NCBI GenBank assembly: GCA_012934845.2
Contig: WNNJ02002767.1
Coordinates: 99,783-163,782 of the forward strand
Reading direction: 5' to 3'
Source: Pomphorhynchus laevis
Taxonomy: Eukaryota > Acanthocephala > Palaeacanthocephala > Echinorhynchida > Pomphorhynchidae
Length of the DNA stretch: 64,000 bases
The position numbers and the translations under genes are program-made. Under the pieces are notes generated by a model. That model was not told the origin of the DNA. It ran no database searches and worked only from the letters and a program-made list of their open reading frames with translations. Shown here one piece after another: positions 12,101 through 21,314 of the stretch. Position 1 is the stretch's first letter. Each line of letters begins with the position of its first letter.

Positions 12101-15100
12101 ATTTTTAATATAAAAATAATATTTTTATAATATACGTAAACTCAATTAGCTGATCTGATGTATATGATCATGTTGACTTATATGGCAATTGCTGAATATA
12201 TAATTGCCGAGTTAACTATTAATTATTATTTACAATTATTTATTTTTTAAATTTCATTTCCCATTATTTTTAATTTATAAATTGCATAAATTACGTAGAT
12301 TCATTTAGCTGATATGATGTTTTATAAGGAGACAGCTTAAGACACTTGCAGATTTGATAAAACAGTATACTTGGGATTTAAATAGCCAACGGGATTTTAT
12401 TTATTCGTCAATTATGTTATTACAATGTTTGAATTTTATTTATTCGTAATTCAATACTTTAATGAATTAGAAAATCAATGTCAGTAAAATTTAAAAACAC
12501 TTTATTTAGTGACGGTAAAGTATCACATTCTTCAAATCGTTCATTGTCATACCTTACATAATTATTTACTTCAGAAGCGTAATTGTTTGAATATGGCTGC
12601 TCTTTTTAATCAGGAGCGACATTTAAAAAAATAAAGTATGATTTATCTTTGTTTTCGCAAACTTGTTGTTTAGTGTAATTCAAAAAAATATTCCCTCTAA
12701 GAATTCTATTTGAAACGTGTCAATTAAGACTAAGGTTTGGAAATTTGTGCACTATTAATTATAACGGATTACCCTGGAAGCTTTATGGTATCTTTTCAGG
12801 CTGGAACCGTACAAGATTTTAAGAAACGATGGAATGCTTCCGGACGGCGCAATTTCGTTCTCTTGGGCAGCTAATTGCATTCTCGTATGGAATTATATGT
12901 GCCCGAACACGTTGTCATCATCCTACCAGACCTAACGTAACATAAGGGGCGCAGTAGTCAGTAGCGGGGAAGATCGTAAACGGACAAAATACACCGCCAT
13001 CAATGATCGATTGCTCAAATTCGTCCCCATCGCTATAGAGGCTCTAGGCGTCGTAGGGCCCAATGCAGCCTCGTTCTTGATTGCATAGGGTTAACGATGA
13101 ATGAGAACAGCAGGCGAAAAACGCTCATCATCCTAATTTATCCAGCATATTAGCGTTGCGATCCAAAGAGACAATGCTGCCTGTTTAATGAAAGCAGAAT
13201 AAATCAATACCGCATCCCTAAATAATGCTAGTGTACTATAGCTACCTAAACAAATTTACGGGTATAAATTACAATTGTTCAATCTAAATGAGTCCAAGTC
13301 ATAATGACGATCGGATTATGTCAAATTCCTTCAGAAAATGAGCATGTGCATTACTGACGATACAAACTTAAAGCGAGATAGTTTTCGATTGCAAGCCTTG
13401 TTTCTATTATAGCAATATCCATTGTAATCAATATTAAAACAAAAATGCTGAGTATAGATTTAACTCTCCTCAAATATTGAAATTTTAATATTTAATTGCT
13501 ATTTATAAACGTTAAAAAAATTTAGTTAATTTTGCCATCAACATATTTTTGCATCATTAACAAATCCTGTCAATAATTTGTCTTTTATTCAATGACTGTA
13601 TATGTTGATTGTCATTGCAACATCATATTGCTGACACAGATGTGCTTTTGGTGCACCTGAACGATCTCGGGACTAGTATTATTTTCAAGATCACGTCTCT
13701 CAGATATTTTAAGCTCCTCATGTCGAGGCTACTGCCTGTCGTGCGCTCCGATTGGGCCCTTTGTTGTGTAAAGATGTATAGGGCCCTTTGTTGTGTAAAG
13801 GTCGCCCAGGTGTACTTCTGGTACACCTGGGCGACCTCGGCACTAGTATTCTTTTCAATGATAAGTCAATATAACATGCACAGTTTATATCGACACTCGT
13901 TTGTAATTGTAACAGAGCCGTGTTATAATAAATGGTTTTCTTAAATCACAAAAACAGAACATGCACCAAATAAGAAATATACAAGGAGTTCAAATCTATT
14001 AATAACGACATATTCAAAGTAAGTTGAATTTTATTTAAATCTAATGAGCTTCCCCATTAAAGACGCTCTTAAACGTTGTCGAGCTAAGTATAAGGTCTCC
14101 GCAAAAAGTGAAGAACTTTATAAACTCCTTTTTGAAGCCATTCGCGGGTCTATATCTTGATAGAATAGTCTATCAAGATATAGTTATAGTCATAGTTGTA
14201 GCCTTTCGCTACAACTACGATAGACAATACCATGATTTTGGTGAGAAATGCACATGACTCATTCAAACAATGTAACCTACCCATTGCCAAAAGTGTCGAT
14301 AATAGGGACACTAGGGATCTTCTTGTTTCGAAGCGATATGTCCCACATGTACTGGATGTGGGCATGAGGGTTGTTGCCCCTAGTAATAAGATATTACATG
14401 TATCAACTGTGGGTTGCATCACCCGGCATTTTTTAAAACAAATAGGGTTATTCAAGGACTATCAAAGCCGGCACGTGAAGAAGACTTCTGCAGCACCGAG
14501 GACATTCTCCGAAGCCGTAGGGACAAACATTTCGGGTCTTGAATCCTCTGTGATTGATTCCTCCTACTCGATGAACAGAGAATTCGATGGAGTAAAAGTC
14601 CCTAATAGATTTAAGATTTGTCAAACAAACAAAAAACTTGGAAACCTTGCTATTGAAAAACCTCTACGATGTTAACTCCGTCCTTTCTACCGATAGCTCA
14701 AGTAAATACAAATACAGGAACCTCTTCCGAAAACGGTACAAATAATATTAAAATGTCGAAGAAATAAGGGAAATAAAAATCGGGACATGATGATTCTCCG
14801 TCCGCTAGCTGCACCAACAAAGCTAATTGGGTTAGCCGCCAAATGTTGAGATTAGAAAATGGAAGGGTAACCTTTCTAGTGCTGGCTCCAACTAGTCGGC
14901 TTGCAGCACCCATCTGTTGCTTCTGCTCTTTGCCTTCTATCAGGTTTGGATGCAGATGTAATAGTCATTTTGGAGACTAAATCGATCCGGTATCCCCACT
15001 ACATTACTCGATTTAAACTAATGCATATAACCGCCCACTATACTTACTATATAACCCCGTCTTACTTGTCTTCATCTCAAGATATATAACCTTACTCAAA

Positions 15101-17684
15101 AACTCTTTAAGATCCTCCCTCTTACTGAATTTCCATTGTTCCTACCTGCCTCGTTTAGCTATAACACTTTGTAAGAACGGTAAACGCATAATCATAGCCA
15201 ATATCAATATTCGACCAGGGGAGATCGTAACACTGTCCCCGACATTTTATTGCACAACAACTAATTCTCTCCTTGACATTCTACTGCTTCATGAAAAGTG
15301 GCTGTTAAAGCCCTTCTATATTCAGCAGTCACGCCAACAACTATCCACCTCACATGACCTACTTCGTTGGCGGCTTAAGGATGATAAGCTGGTAAGGAGG
15401 ATGTTCCACATTGATGCAATCAGTAGCCTACCTCCAGCAGCTATTGGGCTCTTCCATGTTGTAGGAATAAAGAGTTTACCCGATTAAATTCTTACATCAT
15501 TTCGCAAGCTACCGGGATTTTTTCGACTACCTATAAAGGTCGCATTTTCAACCCCACTTCGACGAAACTTAAGGTCCTAGTCAAAATGCTTCACCTTCCC
15601 AATTTATTGATTCCTTCAAACAGGCTCTAAAGAATATTGGAATTCTAGGTATATGCTTAAACTGGGTAGAGATAAGGCATAAATTGATAGCCATAACACT
15701 TCCCAGTATTCCCTTTTAAAGATATTCGAGAAGGAGAAATTTGTCTGCTGCAGGGAGAGAGCATCGGGTTGGATTGGCAACATAGGCCTTGATGAAGTTT
15801 GGAGGACTTACTATCCCTTCATAATTATGAAGCTACTCCCACTTCCCAAACAATCGCTTCTCGGGGTGACTTGAGGATTAGGGATTTATCTGTTACTGAT
15901 ATCCTGAATTCTTGGGAACCACTTCCTGGAAGCTCCACAACCCATTCGACACTCTCCACTCGTGTCTGTCAGCTTTTAACAGACAGTCAGAGAGTGGAAG
16001 TCGCTATCACATTGCTTTTAGCCCTAGTCTAATATTACAGACATTTACATCAACCCTCGAATATTTTTAGAATAAAAGAGGCTAGTTATATGTCCTAAAA
16101 ATCTGCAGCCTATTTCGATTCAAAAATCCCTTATCTTCATGTTCAAATAATGCTTGCCCGTAAAATTCGCCATCATTTAAGTAGGCGAAATTATATCGAA
16201 CCGAGTTTTCATTGGTTTGTAGAAAAGTTGCTCGGTTTATTCAGCAATATATAGGGCATCGGTTTTGCACAGATAACATTCATTAGCTTGCTGTGACTGT
16301 GTTTCTTGAATTATCCGCTGCATTGGACTACGTCTCCATTGTATTTGTTATCTCTTCTCTCAGATTCCTCTTGTTGCCTGCTAAAATTGCTAATAGGGAG
16401 GAGATATTGCTGTACACTAAGCAATTCTTCTATGAAGACGACCCTGAGGAGTGTCAGTTTTACTCACTTACAGGTGTGCCTCAAGGCTCCGCACTTTCTT
16501 CGAGTTTATTTCTTGCTGTCTCCATTGTTATTTTTGAACCTTTTAGGTGTGATAAAACCTAATGGTATACGCTGACGATATACATCCTTCTCTATACGCA
16601 GGAGCAAAGATATAGTCTCTGCCATCAGCAGTTTCTTCATAAGATTAAAAACAGTTAACCCTCTTCTGATCTTCTCAATTTCTTTAAATCGCGGGTGGAT
16701 GTCCTTCATGGCATCCCTGTGACCAAGATAAAAGTTAAAGAGAATAGCAATCTCTTTTCTCTCTTGTATTATAAATAATCAACTCCTTCCAATCTTCGTG
16801 CATCGAGTAAGATACTTGAGGTTTACTATTTCGTTTAAATGGACTTCTGGATCCCACTTGAATAAACTTAAGAATGCCATAAAGAGCTAGGTGTGCCCTA
16901 AAACTGGCCCAATGTCTGTCATTAAGTGAGAGTGTCAAGATGTGCTTTTGGTGCACCTGAAAGATCTCGGGACTAGTATTCTTTTCAAGATCACGTCTCT
17001 CAGATTTTTTAAGCTCCTCATGTCGAGGGTACTGCCTGTCGTGCGCTCCGATTGGGTCCTTTGTTGTGTAAAATACCTTAGATTATTAGTCGGAGATTGT
17101 CGCGTTGGTATTAGCTGGTGGGTTCTGATCCCACTTCATCACTATAGAAGACACAACAACAAAGATATGACGGGAATCTTGCACATTTAGTCTTCTGTTT
17201 CCTGAAGTTGGTTTTTCCTATTGGGTGCATGATTTATTTTTTATTAGGGAAACATTATTTATCCAATGAGCGATGTTATTATTAAATAAATAAAATTTAT
17301 TGTATACTTATTAAGACCTGGTATTATAAAAATATTGAAAATAATTATTTTTCATGAAAATACATAAAAAATACATAAATTCATAAAACAACGTTTAATA
17401 CCTTCAAAATGATCAAACTGATTGTGCTCTGTGGGTTTCACTTGCATTGAATTATGTGTATCATCACTTTGTTGTTTAGATCTACTTTGTAATTCGTATA
17501 ACTGATCTCTGGGAATTATTTCCGGAATTAATGCTTTTCCAGCCAAACTAATAACTCTGACTACCCGATCACTCTTGTTGTCAATTGCGGATAGTATTCT
17601 GTGACTCATTAAGATGAAGCAAGTTATCCATCCGAACATTAAAGCATACATCATCTTTTTCAGCCACACTCTTTTGATTATCAT
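1..17684 (-). CDS. pgant: polypeptide N-acetylgalactosaminyltransferase (pgant/GALNT family), gene span, 3' end off window
   Basis: Golgi type II membrane enzyme that starts mucin-type O-glycosylation by moving GalNAc from UDP-GalNAc to Ser/Thr. Six exons join in phase: 17684-17402, 3466-3313, 3256-3090, 3042-2878, 808-595 and 549-432, giving 367 residues here. Seen in order: short basic N-terminus, one membrane segment at about residues 9-28, stem, the GEMG motif that opens the catalytic region, the FHNEAWS block, the metal-binding DSH at 249-251 (DxH motif) and WGGEN at 357-361. The rest of the catalytic domain and the usual C-terminal ricin-type lectin domain must lie left of position 1. 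Introns are 13.9 kb, 56, 47, 2069 and 45 nt. The two long ones are filled with retroelements and repeats. No frameshift or stop is seen, so it looks functional. The exact paralogue is not decided. Confidence 0.93.
432..549 (-). CDS. pgant: pgant exon 6: acceptor-site region with WGGEN
   Basis: Encodes [20 protein letters not shown] and then [12 protein letters not shown], the most conserved block of GALNT enzymes. Donor AAG|GTTAGA leaves phase 0. Positions 1-431 on this strand contain no recognisable next exon (the family continues with a WQCGG-type motif), so the gene continues off the left edge. Confidence 0.95.
595..808 (-). CDS. pgant: pgant exon 5: GWLEPLL to TDPIR segment
   Basis: Begins with GWLEPLL immediately after the DxH exon, as in all family members, and continues to a conserved Pro-Glu-x-Glu-Arg-x-Arg-Arg region. 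Acceptor CATTCAG, donor AG|GTAGGC; the next intron is 45 nt. A 94 percent identical antisense copy of the second half of this exon and all but the last few bases of that intron lies at 2060-2224. Confidence 0.95.
889..1430. other. AT-rich intron sequence, no gene
   Basis: Part of the 2.07 kb pgant intron. It holds runs of A/T, a short tandem (a TTAGTCCCGTGTT unit twice near 1104-1135), and no coding signal I can support. Confidence 0.6.
1430..1759 (+). mobile_element. Penelope-like (or related) retroelement fragment
   Basis: Joined across one frame change, the plus strand reads [10 protein letters not shown], then INLYRK, then [12 protein letters not shown] and a helical segment ending [11 protein letters not shown]. 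This order (Leu-Asp-x-x-Ile, Tyr-Arg-Lys, His-x-x-Ser-x-x-Pro, then a Gly-Tyr segment) matches the end of the reverse transcriptase of Penelope-like elements, ahead of their endonuclease. It sits in pgant intron 4, antisense to the gene. Assignment rests on pattern only. Confidence 0.45.
2060..2224 (+). pseudogene. inverted partial copy of pgant exon 5 plus most of intron 5
   Basis: The plus strand repeats about 165 nt of the minus-strand sequence 718-551: the second half of exon 5 and almost all of the 45-nt intron after it, stopping just before the splice acceptor. By hand alignment about nine substitutions and one inserted T separate them (about 94 percent identity). The T shifts the frame, and the splice donor GTAGGC is now GTTGGC. 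Because intron sequence is included this is a DNA-level inverted duplication, not a processed copy. Confidence 0.92.
2291..2387 (+). repeat. structured segment with three interleaved inverted repeats
   Basis: A hairpin (ATACAT/ATGTAT, 2291-2296 with 2304-2309) is followed by three pairs whose strands interleave: GGCCCC 2312-2317 with GGGGCC 2343-2348, CTGCTATG 2319-2326 with CATAGCAG 2361-2368, and TAGAGG 2332-2337 with CCTCTA 2382-2387. All are exact complements. The order 1-2-3-1'-2'-3' could form a pseudoknot. No known family recognised. Confidence 0.5.
2640..2669. repeat. perfect inverted repeat, 12-bp arms
   Basis: CCATAACAATAT at 2640-2651 is exactly complementary to 2658-2669, with a 6-nt loop. 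Intronic. Confidence 0.8.
2878..3042 (-). CDS. pgant: pgant exon 4: catalytic DxH metal-binding motif
   Basis: Encodes the segment ending [11 protein letters not shown]; Asp-Ser-His (residues 249-251 of the assembled protein) is the Mn-binding DxH motif of the family. Acceptor ACTTAG, donor GTAAGT. The following 2.07 kb intron holds an inverted partial copy of exon 5. Confidence 0.95.
3090..3256 (-). CDS. pgant: pgant exon 3: nucleotide-binding first half of GT-A fold
   Basis: Encodes [20 protein letters not shown] and then the EIILVDDAS block, both hallmarks of the GALNT GT-A glycosyltransferase domain. Flanked by TTAG acceptor and GTAAGT donor; the following intron is only 47 nt. Confidence 0.95.
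3313..3466 (-). CDS. pgant: pgant exon 2: start of catalytic region
   Basis: Preceded by a pyrimidine-rich acceptor ending TTTAG and followed by a GTACGT donor. Encodes GEMGSPV, then a segment with [13 protein letters not shown], matching the conserved region where GALNT proteins have a Leu-His/Asn-Arg-x-x-Pro-Asp-x-Arg pattern. Its last codon is split after GA; the next exon supplies A to give Glu before the conserved Cys-Lys. Confidence 0.92.
3467..4998. repeat. rearranged local repeats in pgant intron 1
   Basis: A block around 3812-3962 (ending near the ATGGATTGATA word) recurs in pieces: 3816-3916 matches about 4368-4465, its later part matches 4510-4561, and its last 32 nt match about 4672-4701. 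The pieces keep their order but are spaced apart, as if a duplicated block was broken by later insertions. No protein family recognised in the short open frames here. Confidence 0.55.
4999..5100 (+). mobile_element. 3' tail of a family A LINE
   Basis: Closely matches the last 100 nt of the larger copy ending near 9690, including the GTGAAAGACCCC start and the GAGGCCTTAAAT end. Only this tail is present, as expected of a strongly 5'-truncated insertion. The stretch from 5100 to about 5990 shows no gene. Confidence 0.8.
5999..7190 (+). pseudogene. family A ORF1 (gag-like), degenerate
   Basis: Open pieces at 5999-6229 and 6236-6583 are separated by one stop. The second contains [13 protein letters not shown] and, later, [14 protein letters not shown]; both are shared with the ORF1 pieces at 24847-25161, 31146-31433 and 44296-44562, which shows it is the same protein. 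After 6583 the frame is broken repeatedly; a Cys-rich stretch near 6770-6800 could be what is left of the zinc knuckles. Confidence 0.7.
7227..8080 (+). pseudogene. family A endonuclease domain, broken in two
   Basis: 7227-7493 reads NILQWNLGG and [11 protein letters not shown], the first two motifs of APE-type endonucleases. A stop at 7491 interrupts. 7511-8080 continues with MILGDFND (third motif) and a terminal Ser-x-Ser-His-Asp motif (STSHDLI). Downstream the linker to the RT is out of frame. Confidence 0.85.
8482..9492 (+). pseudogene. family A reverse transcriptase, catalytic motif broken
   Basis: Reads [29 protein letters not shown] and [13 protein letters not shown], the fingers and palm motifs of LINE reverse transcriptases. 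At the catalytic motif, a TAG at 9076-9078 replaces the codon before Ser-Asp-Asp (the better copy at 32936-33781 has Tyr-Ala-Asp-Asp). The frame resumes at 9169 and runs to 9492, so this is one gene with a nonsense change, not two. Confidence 0.9.
10736..11332 (-). pseudogene. CR1-like reverse transcriptase core
   Basis: 198-residue open frame holding RT palm motifs including [17 protein letters not shown] and YADD. It is the intact centre of a longer broken frame that continues upstream to 11939 and downstream to about 10040. Confidence 0.9.
11923..11983. repeat. three tandem copies of a 19-20 nt unit at a LINE 5' end
   Basis: The unit CCAATCGTTCATTGTCATA occurs three times in a row exactly where the CR1-like element begins, and the first copy is part of its coding sequence. 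This looks like slippage or repeated template jumping at the 5' end of the insertion. Confidence 0.75.
11964..12576. repeat. 42-bp direct repeats flanking AT-rich DNA
   Basis: The 42 nt at 11964-12005 recur exactly at 12535-12576. The 529 nt between are AT-rich with no gene. The repeat overlaps the tandem unit at the LINE 5' end, so it may be a long target-site-like or microhomology duplication. Confidence 0.75.
12830..13210 (+). mobile_element. C-terminal fragment of an RT element with restriction-like-endonuclease type end
   Basis: Across broken frames the plus strand reads [45 protein letters not shown] and [14 protein letters not shown]. This order, Trp-x-x-x-Cys-Pro-(Asp/Asn)-Thr, then Phe-Val-Pro-Ile-Ala-x-Glu and a final Ser-Val-Ala-Ile-Gln-Arg-x-Asn-Ala, matches the 3' end of a widespread group of animal RT-encoding elements. 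Nothing else of the element is left. 13210-13620 holds nothing I recognise. Confidence 0.65.
13629..13860 (+). mobile_element. family A RT C-terminal fragment, partly duplicated and folded back
   Basis: 13629-13800 matches 16936-17072, the end of the RT in the copy that follows. A 20-nt piece starting GGGCCCTTTGTTG is repeated at 13754 and 13780, and then the sequence turns back on itself: 13799-13815 is the exact complement of 13821-13837. Confidence 0.8.
13799..13837. repeat. perfect inverted repeat, 17-bp arms, 5-nt loop
   Basis: AGGTCGCCCAGGTGTAC at 13799-13815 is perfectly complementary to 13821-13837. The right arm is normal LINE sequence and the left arm is the inverted addition. Confidence 0.9.
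14150..14217. repeat. two consecutive perfect hairpins
   Basis: CTATATCTTGATAGA at 14150-14164 pairs with 14169-14183 (15 bp, 4-nt loop). TAGTTGTAG at 14193-14201 pairs with 14209-14217 (9 bp, 7-nt loop). They lie at the left end of the next family A copy. Confidence 0.85.
14220..17240 (+). mobile_element. family A LINE, heavily decayed copy
   Basis: ORF1 piece at 14232-14675 ([11 protein letters not shown], shared with the minus-strand copy near 44470), endonuclease remnants from 14915 ([10 protein letters not shown]), RT remnants at 15799-16032 and 16293-16562 ([10 protein letters not shown]), and a tail at 16936-17230. The tail matches the minus-strand copy at 43430-43600, so these two form a subfamily with a different 3' end from the 5998-9700 copy. 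Stops are frequent. Confidence 0.8.
17402..17684 (-). CDS. pgant: pgant exon 1: start codon, membrane anchor and stem
   Basis: ATG at 17684 begins a protein with a short basic tail and a hydrophobic stretch (residues about 9-28), then a polar stem of about 65 residues, as expected for a type II Golgi glycosyltransferase. The donor is G|GTATTA at 17402/17401. The leftover single G joins the next exon to make Gly of the GEMG motif, which is strong support for this exon belonging to pgant although it is 13.9 kb upstream. It could instead be an unrelated small membrane protein, but the phase and motif fit argue against that. Confidence 0.8.
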
Positions 17685-17689
17685 CTTAA

Positions 17690-19150
17690 CGTATCTATAG
17701 TATTCAATTAAATTATTGAATGTGAAATTACACTTTTATTTGATACAAGATTATTATTTTAATTAAATATAAGATATTTGATTAATATATTAATATTTAT
17801 ATTGATATTTTTATAATATATTTAGTTATCGAATTATTTGATCATTTGATATAACATTATTTTAATTATTTAAACATTATTTTAAGATACTTGGTAATTG
17901 ATATAAACGCAGATACTGTAAATTCATCGTATTTATTAAAATTCATCAAACAAATGTAATTAATGCTGGAGTTATAAAATTAATTTTAAACATAAACATT
18001 TGAATGTTCGATGCAAATGTTAAATACAATACGTTGTAGGTGTGTTTCATTAATTGTTGATAATACAATTAAGATTTGACTAATAGCTTCAGTATTTTAT
18101 AAACGAAACTAACATTGACATGTAATTATAATTGAAAATGTTTTGAATATGTTTGAATATGTAAATGACATATTCAAATGTAATTGAATTTATGATTTAT
18201 CAGCAAATAATATTATATATTATATTTGTAATATATTGTTGTAAACAAAAATATGTGCTAAAAGTTGTCTGAGTAGAAAAGTTGAAGAGAAACTAAATAT
18301 CGGTATGAAACCGATCTGATTAAGTTCAATGAACCGAAAATATGAATGATGAAGAAATATTAGTTGTTTCATCTTCATAGTAATGATAATATGGTAAGAA
18401 TAATATAAAACTTATTCAACTAACAATATCGAATGAGCAACACATTTACGTTTTCACTTTAATGTTTTTCAATATTGCCTAAAGAAGTGCACACATCTTC
18501 ACTGAGAAAGTAAAAATAATGTGATAATTAAAAATCATTTTACGAACAATAGATGAAATATTGTGAAGATACAACTTAAAAGTAGACGATTTTACTTAAA
18601 GATGTATTGTTTAATAAATTACTTAGCAAATTATTGATTACAATTAAAAAATATATAAAATTCAAAAGCTTAATTGAAGAAATTAAAGTTAAGAATTAAT
18701 CAATAAAAGAGTTAATCGGCAAAGTTCTGTGGGGTTGTTGAAACGGTTACATTGTAGATAATTCTATATTTTTCATTTGATATTTTTTCTTAGTACATTA
18801 TACATAAATAGACTTAATAAATTTCTATGATTATTAGAACACACAATTTCTCCTATAAAATAAGATATACTTTTTATACATTCATTGTGCGTTGTACGAT
18901 GATGTATGTTTCCGAAACTGGTCAATGGATTATGACGCAATCCATTATCAACAAGCATTTATCCACAAGTATGAATATTTGTAGTGGTCACAGCATCATA
19001 GCTCCTGGAGGCTAAGGACATAAACGGACAAAGAAAATGTGTAGATTAAATGACTGGTGGAAGCAATGGTATCATCGGAGAAGAAAACTGAGATAAGAAT
19101 TTGATTTTTTATTCTTTATTTTTTCCTTTTTGTGGTCTAATCAGCTACCT
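17690..19150. other. pgant upstream region, AT-rich with a short direct repeat
   Basis: No coding sequence is supported. About 85 nt at 18429-18513 recur, diverged, at 19170-19256, which lies inside the Penelope-like fragment. The pgant promoter should lie just right of 17684, but I can point to no specific element in the A/T-rich sequence. Confidence 0.5.
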
Positions 19151-20290
19151 ATATACTTTTTATACATTATCGAATGAGCAACACATTTACTTTCTCACTC
19201 CAATATGTTTTTCGATATTGCCTAATGAAGTACACACATTTTCACCGAGAAAGCTATAAGTTGTGTAAGTTGTGTTTCATACCATGCCATATAAAGTATT
19301 GCATATACTGGAGCAACAGGTGTCCTTATAGCCGTACCTCTTTGCTGTATATACATTATGTTATCAAACAAATATATTGTTTTGTAGTATGAACTTAATT
19401 GCTTCATTTATAAATTCTCTTTTCAAAGTTGACCAATGGCCTGTTCCATAAATTGATTCAATGCCTTTAATCCGTATAGAAGAGGGATATTTGTGTATAA
19501 AGATGTCACGTCTGCTGTAAAGATTCTATCATTTTCCGAGATATGTTCTTTAATTATATCCAGTTTTTTTATTCGCATCAGTTATTTATGTAGCTATAAA
19601 CATTATTTAGTAAAGGCTTCAATGTTTTGTCCATATACTTAGATGGTTGTTCAGTAAGTGTATTACAATTGCTTATAATTAGTCTACCTTTGCATGGTAT
19701 ATCTTCCTTGTTTGCTTTAGAGAACAGATAAAATTTTAATGGTTTACAATTTTCTAAATATAGGCTTTCTTTAGTTGGCACGTCAATTACACCTTTACTA
19801 TAGTATTTATCAAGAAGATCGACTAGATTCTTTTTAGCACAATCGAAATATTCATTCAAACACAATCCATATGTATTATCATTAAGTTGTCTCTGGCCTT
19901 CTTGTATGTAGTCCGCCTTTCCCCATATTACAGCCTCCGGACTTTTATCTGCCTTTTGTATAATTATCTCTTTATTTTTCTGTAGAGATGAAAGCGCCTC
20001 AAGTGCTATTTTACTAATATTTGGCTTGTGATTGCTATCAGATCTAATTGGCATATTCAAAAAGTTGTTTACCAAAACTGTTTTGAGCATCATATCGTTT
20101 AGTCTTATCTTATAAATATCTTATAAATCATCATATCATATAAATTCTTTCATTGCTATGTTGTAGTTCAAACCTAAGTTTAGGACCTCTTTCTCATGTT
20201 CGGTCAGTTGAATATTTGACAAATTTATAAAGTTTTCAGTAGACTTGACTGTTCTTTTTCGATCTCTTCCAAAATTTCTGCGTGGAGTGG
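19150..20290 (-). mobile_element. Penelope-like element: N-terminal region and reverse transcriptase
   Basis: Minus-strand pieces in order: GRDRKRTVKSTENFINLSN and VLNLGLNYN (about 20290-20150); an open frame 20093-19578 with EIIIQKADKS, YIQEGQRQLND, KGRLIISN and PSKYMDKTLKPLL; then DVTSLYTNIPL (near 19510) and RGTAIRTPVAPVYA (near 19320). These are the ordered motifs of Penelope-like reverse transcriptases (Lys-Ala-Asp-Lys, Leu-Tyr-Thr-Asn-Ile, Gly-Thr-Ala-x-x-x-x-x-Ala-Pro). Frame breaks separate them. The catalytic Asp-Asp region and GIY-YIG endonuclease are not recognisable. Confidence 0.88.
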
Positions 20291-20492
20291 ATTCTATAAT
20301 TTATAAGAATGTTTTCGATCTAAGAATACAAGCTTAGCTTGTATTTTAGATTGAAAAAGTTTGAATAAACGAAACGTTTTAAATATCTTTGATTTTGTGC
20401 AGGTGAAGAACACTAATCTTTTGGTTATACAATAATACCAATTAAGTACTTCAATGGAGGTCCCGGCGGACAATGTAAACTCGGATTCGTGT

Positions 20493-20517
20493 ATATATAT
20501 ATATATATATATATATA
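20493..20517. repeat. (TA)n microsatellite
   Basis: An uninterrupted TA run next to the Penelope-like fragment. Confidence 0.9.
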
Positions 20518-20582
20518 ATAGTTGTGGGTGTTTTTCTCACAGCTGGGGTCCTTTTCAATGAACTCTTTTTTTCAATAAATAT

Positions 20583-20623
20583 TATCTCACCAATATTTCC
20601 AGCAAACTGCTGGAAATATTGGT

Positions 20624-20629
<6 letters not shown>
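20583..20629. repeat. perfect inverted repeat, 22-bp arms, 3-nt loop
   Basis: 20583-20604 is exactly complementary to 20608-20629 with AAC between. The right arm runs straight into a (TA)n tract. Confidence 0.9.

Positions 20630-20686
<57 letters not shown>
20626..20686. repeat. (TA)n microsatellite, about 60 nt
   Basis: An unbroken alternating TA run that follows the fold-back and precedes the first 167-bp direct repeat. Confidence 0.95.
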
Positions 20687-20688
<2 letters not shown>

Positions 20689-21314
20689 GTAGCGACTTTG
20701 AATATTGCGAGAATAATTCGGTTCTATTTCTTGATCTGATGAGGATATATAGAATGCTGCCTGGTGTTTATGCCTCTTCATGAGGAAAACAGTGATTTAT
20801 TTACGAGTACACCATTGTGTGTCCCAGGGCAGGTGTAACAACAAATTATATTTTATATATTTGCACACTTTTAAGTGTCACTATTAAACAGCATTTCTAT
20901 TAAAAAAGAATTTAGTGCCTGATGCATGGTTAAACTGTAATAGTCACTGCCATGCACAGAGCTTATGCTAAATTTCCTCCGAGGATTCAGATTAACGGTA
21001 GTTCTGATTTTCGAGCTTTAAACACTGGTCAAGCGTGTGTTAAGGTGTCTACAGATGATTATAGAAGTCACGGTACTGATGAGCTCCGTTAGAGCGAAAC
21101 GCGTATACCGTTGTGAAGTTTGTCGTCACACATATGATTACTGGGCATACGTAGCGACTTTGAATAATGCAAGAATAATCCGGTTCTATTTCTTAGTCTG
21201 ATGAGGATATATAGAATGCTGCCTGGTGTTTATGCCTCTTCATGAGGAAAACATAGTGATATATTTATGAGTACACCAGTGAGCAACGCAGGGCAGGTGT
21301 AACAACAAATTATA
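20685..21314. repeat. 167-bp direct repeats flanking a hammerhead ribozyme
   Basis: 20685-20851 and 21147-21314 are about 90 percent alike by eye (shared words include TCTGATGAGGATATATAG and GGGCAGGTGTAACAAC). They bracket 295 nt that contain the hammerhead at 21071-21110. A tandem partial repeat carrying a hammerhead is the layout of Penelope-like pseudo-LTRs, so this is probably one from a plus-strand element. Confidence 0.75.
21071..21110 (+). ncRNA. type I hammerhead ribozyme with minimal stem III
   Basis: Self-cleaving RNA motif. Stem I is CGGTA (21071-21075) with TACCG (21106-21110), extendable through CAC/GTG across a bulge. Then CTGATGA (21076-21082), stem II GCTC with GAGC around a CGTTA loop (21083-21095), GAAA (21096-21099), and a two-pair stem III (A-T, C-G) leading to the GTA cleavage triplet, with cleavage expected after 21105. 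Every conserved core base is present. Very short stem III hammerheads are typical of Penelope-like elements, which are present next to it; orientation here is opposite to the nearby RT fragment. Confidence 0.85.

Noticed and set aside
20587-20781. Open frame with long Tyr-Ile repeat
   Set aside because: It is only a (TA)n microsatellite translated.
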